In this document: in pieces, positions 1-6,804 of the stretch
Layout of the letters: every line of letters starts with the position of its first letter
Numbering within the stretch: position 1 is the first letter of the stretch
Position numbers and translations under genes: made by a program
DNA from: Variovorax sp. KK3
GTDB taxonomy: Bacteria; Pseudomonadota; Gammaproteobacteria; Burkholderiales; Burkholderiaceae_C
Reading direction: 5' to 3'
Assembly: GCF_001984055.1 (NCBI RefSeq)
Contig: NZ_LYVO01000055.1
Coordinates: 1-47,459 of the forward strand
DNA length: 47,459 nucleotides
The notes under the pieces: generated by a model
Seen by the model: only the letters and a program-made list of their open reading frames with translations
Databases searched by the model: none
Told to the model about the DNA's origin: nothing

Positions 1-308
1 GCCGGCGCTGCGGCGGGGGCCGCTGCCGCCGCCGGTGCCCCGGCGGTGCCGCCCGAGGGGGCAGCAGCCCCTTCGGCCGGCGCACTCGCACCGTTGGCGG
101 CTTTGTCGGCCCCCTTCTTGCCATTGCCGTCGCGGAAATCGGTGACGTACCATCCGGAGCCCTTGAGCTGGAAGCCGGCTGCCGTGACCTGCTTGCTGAA
201 TTCGCTTGCGCCGCATTGCGGGCAAACGGTCAGCGGCGCGTCGGACAGTTTCTGCAGCACGTCTTTGGCAAAGCCGCAGGCGCTGCACTTGTAGGCGTAG
301 ATAGGCAT
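1..308 (-). CDS. FmdB-family zinc-ribbon protein (partial, C-terminus beyond window)
   Basis: The protein starts MPIYAYKCSACG and has a second CPQCG pair about 20 residues on. This gives the two CxxC knuckles of the FmdB/CxxC_CxxC_SSSS regulatory-type zinc ribbon. The ribbon occupies roughly residues 1-45 and is followed by a short conserved stretch ending near GWYVTDFR. After that comes a low-complexity tail of Ala, Gly and Pro that is still open at the window edge. The family is widespread and its biochemical role is not established; a regulatory or metal-binding role is usually assumed. It is the last gene of the minus-strand run that begins at serA, but a -10 box and a hairpin lie just upstream, so it may have its own transcript. 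No Shine-Dalgarno-like sequence precedes the ATG. Confidence 0.85.
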   Translation of the reverse strand, partial: MPIYAYKCSACGFAKDVLQKLSDAPLTVCPQCGASEFSKQVTAAGFQLKGSGWYVTDFRDGNGKKGADKAANGASAPAEGAAAPSGGTAGAPAAAAAPAAAP

Positions 309-321
309 GAGGAGGGAAGGG

Positions 322-342
322 AAAAAGCGGCCGGCGGCCGCT
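322..342 (-). terminator. Hairpin plus T-run between the symporter gene and the FmdB gene
   Basis: On the minus strand AGCGGCC, loop GCC and GGCCGCT form a perfect 7-bp GC-rich stem. It is followed directly by five T residues. This is the form of an intrinsic terminator. It sits downstream of the symporter stop at 385 but also between the putative FmdB -10 box and the FmdB ATG, so it could end read-through from the ubi genes or act as an attenuator. Confidence 0.6.
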
Positions 343-355
343 CGCAAAGCCCACG

Positions 356-361
356 ATTATA
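356..361 (-). promoter_or_regulatory. Putative -10 box for the FmdB-family gene
   Basis: A perfect TATAAT lies on the minus strand 47 bases upstream of the FmdB ATG. No convincing -35 is visible at 16-18 bases. Transcription would start near 349, just before the hairpin at 322-342. Confidence 0.5.
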
Positions 362-384
362 GGGCTGCACCCTCCCCGTGACGG

Positions 385-1833
385 TCAGGCCGGGTCGACC
401 GCCAAAGGCCGGTGCGGGGTGCGCCGGTTGGGCACCCACTGGGGTGCCAGCGAGCCGGCGAACATGCCGAGGAAGGAGGCCAGAACACCGGCGAGCTGCG
501 CCGGAAACTGCTCGCCCCAGGGCATCGCCAGGAAGAGCAGCCAGACGCCGATGCCGAGCGCCACCGACGCCACCGCGCCCTGGGTGGTGGCGCGCTGCCA
601 GTAAAGGCCGCAGACCAGCGGCACGAAGGCGCCCACCAGCGGCACCTGGTAGGCGCCCGAGACCAGCTCGTAGATGGACGTGCCTTGCATGCGGATGGCG
701 TAGGCGAGCACCGCAGCGCTGAACACCAGCACTGTGATGCGCATGGTGCGCAGGTTTTCGCGGTCGGTGCCGGCAGGGCGGAACTGGCGCCAGATGTTTT
801 CGGTGAAGGTCACGCTCGGCGCGAGCAAGGTGGCCGATGCGGTGGATTTGATGGCAGACAGAAGCGCACCGAAGAAGAACACCTGCATGATGAACGGCAT
901 CTTCTCGAGCACCAACGTGGGCAGCACCTTCTGAGGGTCGTCCTTGAGCAAGGTTTCGGTCTGCTCCGGCATGATGAGCAGCGCACTCGCCACCAGGAAC
1001 ATGGGCACGAAGGCGAAGAGGATGTAGCAGATGCCGCCGATCACCGGCCCGCGCGTGGAGGCCTTCACGCTGTTGGCCGACATCACGCGCTGGAACACGT
1101 CCTGCTGCGGAATCGACCCCAGCATCATGGTGATGGCCGCAGCGAAGAAGAAGACGATGTCCTTCCAGCTCGGCTCGGGCCAGAAGCGGAACAGATCCTT
1201 GCTGGCAGCCAGCGCCACGACCTTGTCGGCGCCGCCCGCCATGTTGCCGGCGAACACCGCGATCACGGCCAAGCCGATGACGAGGATGATCATCTGGATG
1301 AAGTCGGTCACCGCCACCGACCACATGCCGCCGAACAGCGTGTAGGCCAGGATCGAGACCACACCGATCACCATGCCCGCAGGGATGCTGACCACGCCGC
1401 CCGACAGCAGGTTGAACACCAGCCCCAGCGCCGTGACCTGGGCCGACACCCAGCCCAGGTAACTCAGCATGATGATCAGCGAGCACGCCACTTCGATGAT
1501 GCGGCCATAGCGCTCGCGGTAGTAGTCGCTGATGGTCAGCAGCGTCATGCGGTAGAGCTTGCCGGCGAAGAAGAGCCCTACCAGGATCAGGCACGTGCCG
1601 GCGCCGAAGGGGTCTTCGATCACGCCATGCAGTCCGCCTTCGATGAACTTGGCTGGAATGCCCAACACCGTCTCGGAACCGAACCAGGTCGCGAAGGTGG
1701 TGGTCACGATCATGAACAGGGGCAGGTGGCGCCCTGCGATCGCGAAGTCGGTGGTGTTCTTGACACGCCGGGCCGCGTAGAGGCCGATGGCGATGGTGAT
1801 CAGCAAATAGACGATGACCAGGGTCAACAGCAC
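385..1833 (-). CDS. Sodium:solute symporter (SSS family)
   Basis: A 482-residue integral membrane protein with about 13 hydrophobic segments spread over its whole length, the size and layout of the sodium:solute symporter family (PutP/PanF type). The N-terminal segment with DFAIAGRHLP and FATWFGSETVLG is characteristic. A Ser/Thr-rich stretch, SAIKSTASATLLAPS, near residue 340 matches the region that binds the coupling sodium ion in this family. The protein should sit in the inner membrane and import a small organic solute with Na+. The substrate cannot be read from the sequence. It starts 19 bases after the ubiB stop, so it is probably co-transcribed with the ubi genes although nothing links its function to ubiquinone. 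Confidence 0.88.
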   Translation of the reverse strand: MLLTLVIVYLLITIAIGLYAARRVKNTTDFAIAGRHLPLFMIVTTTFATWFGSETVLGIPAKFIEGGLHGVIEDPFGAGTCLILVGLFFAGKLYRMTLLTISDYYRERYGRIIEVACSLIIMLSYLGWVSAQVTALGLVFNLLSGGVVSIPAGMVIGVVSILAYTLFGGMWSVAVTDFIQMIILVIGLAVIAVFAGNMAGGADKVVALAASKDLFRFWPEPSWKDIVFFFAAAITMMLGSIPQQDVFQRVMSANSVKASTRGPVIGGICYILFAFVPMFLVASALLIMPEQTETLLKDDPQKVLPTLVLEKMPFIMQVFFFGALLSAIKSTASATLLAPSVTFTENIWRQFRPAGTDRENLRTMRITVLVFSAAVLAYAIRMQGTSIYELVSGAYQVPLVGAFVPLVCGLYWQRATTQGAVASVALGIGVWLLFLAMPWGEQFPAQLAGVLASFLGMFAGSLAPQWVPNRRTPHRPLAVDPA

Positions 1834-1852
1834 GGCGAAAGCTCCTTCCTCT

Positions 1853-3418
1853 TCAGAACAGACGCACGCGCATCAGCACCTGCATCACGATCAGTCCCAA
1901 TACAAATCCCATGCCACCGTAGATGATGGCCTGCAGCAGCTTGTTGGTGCGCTTCTGTGCAGCCAGGAGTTCCAGCAGCTCGCGGCGGTGGTCGGCGGGC
2001 CGATTCTCCAGGAAATCGTGCAGCAGCCGAGGCAGCTGCGGCAGCAGCTTGGCATAGCGCGGCGCCTCGGCGCGCAGCTGTTCGAACAGCTTGCGCGGTC
2101 CGATCTGGTCGCTCATCCATTTTTCGAGGAAGGGCTTGGCGGTGTGCCACAGGTCGAGTTCGGGGTCGAGCTGGCGGCCCAGGCCTTCGATGTTGAGCAG
2201 GGTCTTCTGCAGCAACACGAGTTGCGGCTGGATCTCGACGTGGAATCGCCGCGAGGTCTGGAACAGCCGCATCAGCACCATGCCGAGCGAGATTTCCTTG
2301 AGCGGGCGGTCGAAGTAGGGCTCGCAGACGGTGCGGATGGCCGCTTCAAGTTCGTCGACGCGCGTACCGCCGGGCACCCAGCCGCTTTCGAGGTGCAGCT
2401 CGGCGACCCGCTTGTAGTCCCGGCGAAAGAAGGCGGCGAAGTTCTGCGCCAGGTATTCCTTGTCGGACTCGGTCAGCGTGCCGATGATGCCGAAGTCGAG
2501 CGAGATGTACCGCCCGAAGGTCGCGGGCTCCAGGCTGACCTGGATGTTGCCCGGGTGCATGTCGGCATGAAAGAACCCGTCGCGGAACACCTGGGTGAAG
2601 AAGATGGTCACGCCGTCGCGCGCTAGCTTGGGAATGTCCACCCCGGCGGCGCGCAGGCGGTCGAGCTGCGCGATGGGCACGCCCTTCATGCGCTCCATCA
2701 CGATCACTTCGGGCTGGCACAGGTCCCAGAACATCTCGGGGATCAGCACCAGATCGAGCTGGGCCATGTTGCGCCGCAGCTGGGCGGCGTTGGCAGCCTC
2801 GCGCACCAGGTCGAGTTCATCGTGCAGGTACTTGTCGAATTCGGCCACCACCTCGCGCGGCTTGAGGCGCTTGGCGTCGGTCGACAGGTTCTCGACCCAG
2901 CGGGCCATCATGGCCATGAGTTCGAGGTCCTTCTCGATGACGCCCTGCATGCCCGGGCGCAGCACCTTGACAGCGACCTCGCGCAGGGCGCCATCGGTGT
3001 TGCGGACGGTCGCGAAGTGCACCTGCGCGATCGAGGCGCTGGCCACCGGCGTCTCGTCGAATTCGACGAAGACCTCGCCGACCGGGCGCCGGAAGGCCCG
3101 CTCGATGGTCGCGATCGCCACCCTGGAATCGAAGGGCGGCACGCGGTCCTGCAGCCAGGCCAGTTCGTCGGCGATGTCGGCGGGCAACAGGTCGCGCCGG
3201 GTCGACAGCACCTGGCCGAACTTGACGAAGATCGGCCCCAGGCGCTCCAAGGCTTCGCGCAGCCGCTGACCGCGGGGCGCATCGAGCTTGCGGCCGACCG
3301 AGACGATGCGGGCCACCACCCGCAGCCAGGGCTTCTGGAAGCTCGTGAGCACGAGCTCGTCCAGCCCGTAGCGCAGCGCGATCAGGACGATGAAGATGCC
3401 GCGGTAGAAGCGCCTCAT
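1853..3418 (-). CDS. ubiB: Ubiquinone biosynthesis kinase-like protein UbiB
   Basis: A 521-residue member of the ABC1/ADCK/UbiB atypical kinase family. The KxGQ motif (KFGQ) is at residues 66-69. An ASIAQVHFA element forms the Ala-rich nucleotide loop, the catalytic-loop element HADMHPGN is near 285, and the metal-binding DFG is near 307. The C-terminus is a hydrophobic hairpin that anchors the protein in the inner membrane. UbiB is needed for aerobic coenzyme Q synthesis, probably by ATP-driven handling of lipid precursors rather than protein phosphorylation. Its ATG overlaps the ubiJ stop in an ATGA, and ubiE is two genes upstream, so ubiE, ubiJ and ubiB form one unit. Length is close to that of E. 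coli UbiB (546). Confidence 0.95.
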   Translation of the reverse strand: MRRFYRGIFIVLIALRYGLDELVLTSFQKPWLRVVARIVSVGRKLDAPRGQRLREALERLGPIFVKFGQVLSTRRDLLPADIADELAWLQDRVPPFDSRVAIATIERAFRRPVGEVFVEFDETPVASASIAQVHFATVRNTDGALREVAVKVLRPGMQGVIEKDLELMAMMARWVENLSTDAKRLKPREVVAEFDKYLHDELDLVREAANAAQLRRNMAQLDLVLIPEMFWDLCQPEVIVMERMKGVPIAQLDRLRAAGVDIPKLARDGVTIFFTQVFRDGFFHADMHPGNIQVSLEPATFGRYISLDFGIIGTLTESDKEYLAQNFAAFFRRDYKRVAELHLESGWVPGGTRVDELEAAIRTVCEPYFDRPLKEISLGMVLMRLFQTSRRFHVEIQPQLVLLQKTLLNIEGLGRQLDPELDLWHTAKPFLEKWMSDQIGPRKLFEQLRAEAPRYAKLLPQLPRLLHDFLENRPADHRRELLELLAAQKRTNKLLQAIIYGGMGFVLGLIVMQVLMRVRLF

Positions 3419-3969
3419 TCGGCGCCTGCGGAGCCGGCTGGCTTGCCGCCGCGCTCGCCGACGAACTGGCGCAGGCCTTCCACCACGCGGCGCGCGCCGT
3501 TGGCGATGGCATGGGCCGGCACATCGCCGATCACGCGCGCCAGATCGTCCTCCAGGTCCCAGCGCACATGGTCGACCAGCCAGTTGACTTCGGCCGCCAG
3601 TTGCACGTCACCCTCGATGCGCACCGCCGGCTTGTCGCCACGGAAGGCCGACTTGGCGAGACCGAAGGGCGAGCTTTCGGTGACTGCGAGCAAAAGCTCG
3701 GGGACCGCGCCCTCGGGCGCCAGGTCGAGCAGGCCTGCCGGGGTGGCGATGACCTTCATCGTCACGAAGCGCCATTCGAACTGCACCACCCTGCCCTGCT
3801 GGCGTATCAGGCGCTGTTGCGCCTCGGGCTCCTGCTGCAGCACATGATTGAGGAAGAGCACGGCGCGGTGCTGGACCTCGTGGATCACCCAGTCGGGCGG
3901 CTGCAGGCGAGCACCGACGCGGTTGACGAAATCGTCGAGAAAAGAAAAAGGGGACGATGGTGTGACCAT
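3415..3969 (-). CDS. ubiJ: Ubiquinone biosynthesis accessory factor UbiJ (SCP2 domain)
   Basis: A 184-residue protein starting MVTPSSPFSF. It has an SCP2-like lipid-binding fold over roughly residues 15-130 and an acidic, amphipathic C-terminal helix ending in a Gly/Ala-rich tail. UbiJ binds ubiquinone intermediates in the cytoplasmic Ubi complex with UbiK. I prefer the ATG at 3969 over an upstream in-frame start at 4008, because the extra 13 residues are charged and not conserved-looking. The position directly before ubiB, with a 4-base ATGA overlap, is the classical ubiE-ubiJ-ubiB order, here interrupted by a Tim44-domain gene. Confidence 0.9.
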   Translation of the reverse strand: MVTPSSPFSFLDDFVNRVGARLQPPDWVIHEVQHRAVLFLNHVLQQEPEAQQRLIRQQGRVVQFEWRFVTMKVIATPAGLLDLAPEGAVPELLLAVTESSPFGLAKSAFRGDKPAVRIEGDVQLAAEVNWLVDHVRWDLEDDLARVIGDVPAHAIANGARRVVEGLRQFVGERGGKPAGSAGAE

Positions 3970-4016
3970 GTCCCCATTATCCCGGTCATCGCGACCGGAT
4001 CGAAGCATTGCGCGAC

Positions 4017-5066
4017 TTACTGCAAGGCTTGCACGCCTGCCACCAGCCAGCCGCTGCCGCCGGTCACCGGGCGGGTCATGTTCCAGACTTCGCGGAACGG
4101 GCTCGGGCCCGAAGACAGGTCTTCGCGGATCATGCCGGAGAACTCCACGCTGGCCATGTAGGCATCAGGCATCTCCTCGATGCCCAACAGCTTGGCGTCG
4201 AGCATCACGACCTCGGTCTTGTTGGGCTGGCCGCCGGTGTGGCCTTCGCGCTCGGCGAGCTGCTGCTGGATCTCGCCGACCATGCCGTCGGTCATCATCG
4301 AACGCAGGGTGCCGATGTCGGCGCGGTCCCAGGCGTCTTGCAGGGTGATGAAGTTGCGCTTGGCAGCGGCGAGGAAACCGTCGGTGTCGAAGCCCGAGGG
4401 AATGCCCCAGGACTGCGAGCCGACCAAGGCCGAACCGATCATGCTGCCGCCGCCGGCATTGGCCATGGCCGAACCGCCGGTGGTCGCGTGCTCGACCGGC
4501 TGTTGAGCCGGAGTGGCGTCGAACGCGGCCGTGTTGCGCTCCCAGGGGCGCGCCGAGGCATCGTTGCCGACGTTGTTCGGGCTGTATTGCGCCGGCGAAG
4601 CGGCCTGGGTCGGGCTGCTGCCCGCGCCCTGGAACGCGAGCCCGCCGTTGCGCTGCGCCATGCCGTTGTTGCCGCGCGAACGGGCGGCGAAGATGCGCCA
4701 CACCACCACGGCCGCCATCACCAGCAGCAGGATCAACAGGATATTGCCGAACGCGGCACCCAGGCCGAGGGAGTTGGCCAGCCACGCGAGGCCGAGGCCC
4801 GCGGCCAGGCCGCCGAGCATGGCGCCCCAGGGACGCTTCGGCGCCGCTTGCGCTGCCGCCGGCGTGGCGGGCTTGGCGGCGGCGTTGTTCACGTTGCTCT
4901 GCGCCGGGGCACCAGGCGTTGCCGGCGGGGTGGGCGCGGCTTCACGCTGGGTGACGTTGCCGGACTGCTTGCCGACCGACTTGCCACCGCCCATGCGGCG
5001 CGCATCGGCGTCCACGCTCGCGACGGCCAGGGCGCACACCAGCATCACGGATAACAAACTCTTCAT
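4017..5066 (-). CDS. Tim44-domain membrane protein
   Basis: A 349-residue protein. The N-terminus (MKSLLSVMLVCALAVASVDA) is a signal peptide. Next comes a Pro/Ala/Asn-rich linker to about residue 75, then two hydrophobic segments around 78-120 (a Gly/Ala/Leu-rich one, then ILLILLLVMAAVVVW). After a second low-complexity linker the last 150 residues form a Tim44/MBA1-like domain (FLAAAKRNFITLQDAWDRAD onwards). In mitochondria Tim44 tethers the import motor; the role of the bacterial homologues is unknown. The ATG at 5066 is chosen because a GAGGAGA ribosome site lies just upstream; an in-frame start at 5111 would place 15 unlikely residues before the signal peptide. It lies between ubiE and ubiJ with short gaps, suggesting co-expression. 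Confidence 0.88.
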   Translation of the reverse strand: MKSLLSVMLVCALAVASVDADARRMGGGKSVGKQSGNVTQREAAPTPPATPGAPAQSNVNNAAAKPATPAAAQAAPKRPWGAMLGGLAAGLGLAWLANSLGLGAAFGNILLILLLVMAAVVVWRIFAARSRGNNGMAQRNGGLAFQGAGSSPTQAASPAQYSPNNVGNDASARPWERNTAAFDATPAQQPVEHATTGGSAMANAGGGSMIGSALVGSQSWGIPSGFDTDGFLAAAKRNFITLQDAWDRADIGTLRSMMTDGMVGEIQQQLAEREGHTGGQPNKTEVVMLDAKLLGIEEMPDAYMASVEFSGMIREDLSSGPSPFREVWNMTRPVTGGSGWLVAGVQALQ

Positions 5067-5104
5067 GACGTCTCCTCTGCGGCAAAAAAATCTTGTGGTC
5101 ATCG

Positions 5105-5836
5105 TCAGCACTTGATTCCAACATGCAGGGCGACGACACCCCCGGTCATGTTGTGATAGTCCACGTGGCCGAAACCGCCCTCTTTCATCAGGGTCTTGAG
5201 CTCCTCTTGCGAGGGATGCATGCGGATCGACTCGGCCAGGTAGCGGTAGCTCGCGTCGTCGCCGGCCACGGCCTTGCCCAGGCGAGGCAGCACGCTGAAG
5301 GAATACCAGTCGTAGACCTTGGACAGCGGCTTCGCGACCTTCGAGAACTCGAGCACGAGGAGCTTTCCGCGCGGCTTGAGCACACGGTTCATTTCCTTGA
5401 GCGCCAGGTCCTTGTGCGTCATGTTGCGCAGGCCGAAGGCGACGCTCACGAGGTCGAAATGGTTGTCGGGAAAAGGCAGCTGCTCGGCATCGCAGACCAG
5501 CGTGGGCAGGGCCACGCCCGCATCGAGCAGTCGGTCACGGCCGGTGCGCAGCATGGCCTCGTTGATGTCGGTGTGGACCACCTCGCCGGTCTCGCCGACC
5601 TTCTTCGCGAAGGCCAGGGCCAGGTCGCCCGTGCCGCCGGCGATGTCGAGCACCTTGGCGCCTTCGCTCAGGTTGGCGACCATGACGGTGTAGGCCTTCC
5701 AAGCGCGGTGCAGGCCACCCGACATCAGGTCGTTCATCAGGTCGTAGCGACTGGCGACCGAATCGAACACGCCGCGTACGCGCCGTGCCTTGTCGCCTTC
5801 CTCGACCGTCTCGAAGCCAAAATGGGTGCTGCTCAT
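5105..5836 (-). CDS. ubiE: Demethylmenaquinone / 2-polyprenyl-6-methoxybenzoquinol C-methyltransferase UbiE
   Basis: A 243-residue class I SAM-dependent methyltransferase of the UbiE/COQ5 family. The N-terminal FDSVASRYDLMNDLMS signature is present. SAM motif I (LDIAGGTGDLALAFA) is at about 63-77, an LPFPDNHFDLVSVAFGLRN segment is mid-protein, and NMTGGVVALHVGIKC closes the protein as in the family. It adds the C-methyl group to the benzoquinol ring of ubiquinone precursors (and to demethylmenaquinol where present). Length equals the usual 250. No Shine-Dalgarno sequence is visible before the ATG. The next gene starts 38 bases after its stop. Confidence 0.96.
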   Translation of the reverse strand: MSSTHFGFETVEEGDKARRVRGVFDSVASRYDLMNDLMSGGLHRAWKAYTVMVANLSEGAKVLDIAGGTGDLALAFAKKVGETGEVVHTDINEAMLRTGRDRLLDAGVALPTLVCDAEQLPFPDNHFDLVSVAFGLRNMTHKDLALKEMNRVLKPRGKLLVLEFSKVAKPLSKVYDWYSFSVLPRLGKAVAGDDASYRYLAESIRMHPSQEELKTLMKEGGFGHVDYHNMTGGVVALHVGIKC

Positions 5837-5887
5837 GCAGCCGATGTTAGGCCGGAAGGCTTCGCATCAAGCCGACGACCCCGCAAT

Positions 5888-5913
5888 CACGGCGGGCATT
5901 CACGGCGGGCATT
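5888..5913. repeat. Two-copy 13-bp tandem repeat upstream of ubiE
   Basis: The sequence cacggcgggcatt occurs twice in direct succession (5888-5900 and 5901-5913) in the 102-base gap between the DUF971 gene and ubiE. Function unknown; it may simply be a slippage duplication. Confidence 0.8.
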
Positions 5914-5938
5914 CGCCGCCAAAGGGTCGCGGCGGCCG

Positions 5939-6352
5939 TCAGTGGCTGCCGCAGGCATGGCCGCCCTGCTGCGGCATCGGTGCATCGCGGTCGACTCCGG
6001 CCGCGGCGAGGCGCTGCTCGTAGTCGGCCCACAGCGCCTGCTGCTTCGCGCCCAGCTCGTACAGCAGGTCCCACGAATAGATGCCGCTGTCGTGGCCGTC
6101 GGAGAAGCTGGGCTGCACGGCGTAATTGCCGACCGGCTGCAGTTCGACCAGGTCCACGTGGCGCTTGCCGGTCTGCAGCACCTCCTGGCCCGGTCCGTGG
6201 CCCTGTACCTCGGCCGAGGGCGAATAGATGCGCATCAGCTCGAAGGGGATGCGAAAGCTCGCGCCGTCGGAGAAGCTCACCTCCAGCACGCGCGACTGGC
6301 CATGCACGGTGATCGACTGGGGCGTGGGCGAGCCCGCCTGCAAACCTGCCAT
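5939..6352 (-). CDS. DUF971-domain protein (gamma-butyrobetaine hydroxylase N-terminal-like)
   Basis: A 137-residue protein starting MAGLQAGSPTPQSITVHG. It contains a DUF971 domain, the fold also found at the N-terminus of gamma-butyrobetaine hydroxylases (SFSDGASFRIPFELMRIYSP; VGNYAVQPSFSDGHDSGIYS). The C-terminus is His/Cys-bearing (GGHACGSH). Related DUF971 proteins are discussed in the context of Fe-S or metal handling, but no enzyme activity is established. The ATG shares one base with the stop of the HIT gene (TGATG), and AAGGAG precedes it, so the two are translationally coupled. In Burkholderiales this gene commonly precedes ubiE, as here. Confidence 0.85.
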   Translation of the reverse strand: MAGLQAGSPTPQSITVHGQSRVLEVSFSDGASFRIPFELMRIYSPSAEVQGHGPGQEVLQTGKRHVDLVELQPVGNYAVQPSFSDGHDSGIYSWDLLYELGAKQQALWADYEQRLAAAGVDRDAPMPQQGGHACGSH

Positions 6353-6804
6353 CAGGAACTCCTTGTTGCCGCCAGGCGGCGGACCATGTCTTGCTCTGCC
6401 GCCGGCAATTGCTGCTCGACCGCGGCTTCGCGCGCCGGATCGCGCTCGCGCTGCACCTCGGCCCAGACGGGCCCGGGAAAACGCGCATCCCAGTCGAAGC
6501 GCGCGATCACGTGCCAATGCAGATGGGGAACCATGTTGCCAAGTGTGGCGATGTTCATCTTGGTCGGCGCGAGTGCCTCGCGCAGGCCGCGCTCCACGGC
6601 GACCACCGCCTCCATGCACAGCGCCCGATCCTCGGCCTCCAGGTCGGACCACTCGGCGACGTGGTCCTTCCAGACCACGCGGTAGAAGGCCGGGAAGCCC
6701 GGCTCGGTGGCATGGATGACGCGGTACTTCGAGGCCTCGGACACGAGGCGGCCTCCGGCCTGCTCGCACAGCGGGCAACCGGCCACACGCGCTGGCGCCG
6801 TCAT
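6352..6804 (-). CDS. HIT-family (histidine triad) protein
   Basis: A 150-residue histidine-triad protein. The HLHWH catalytic motif is at residues 94-98, preceded by an NIATLGNMVP stretch and a CPLC pair at residues 10-13 that may bind zinc. HIT proteins are nucleotide hydrolases or transferases; this subgroup is mostly uncharacterised. Its ATG overlaps the stop of the upstream FAD/Fe-S dehydrogenase gene (ATGA), and its stop overlaps the DUF971 ATG (TGATG), so it sits in a tightly packed operon. The substrate is unknown. Confidence 0.88.
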   Translation of the reverse strand: MTAPARVAGCPLCEQAGGRLVSEASKYRVIHATEPGFPAFYRVVWKDHVAEWSDLEAEDRALCMEAVVAVERGLREALAPTKMNIATLGNMVPHLHWHVIARFDWDARFPGPVWAEVQRERDPAREAAVEQQLPAAEQDMVRRLAATRSS

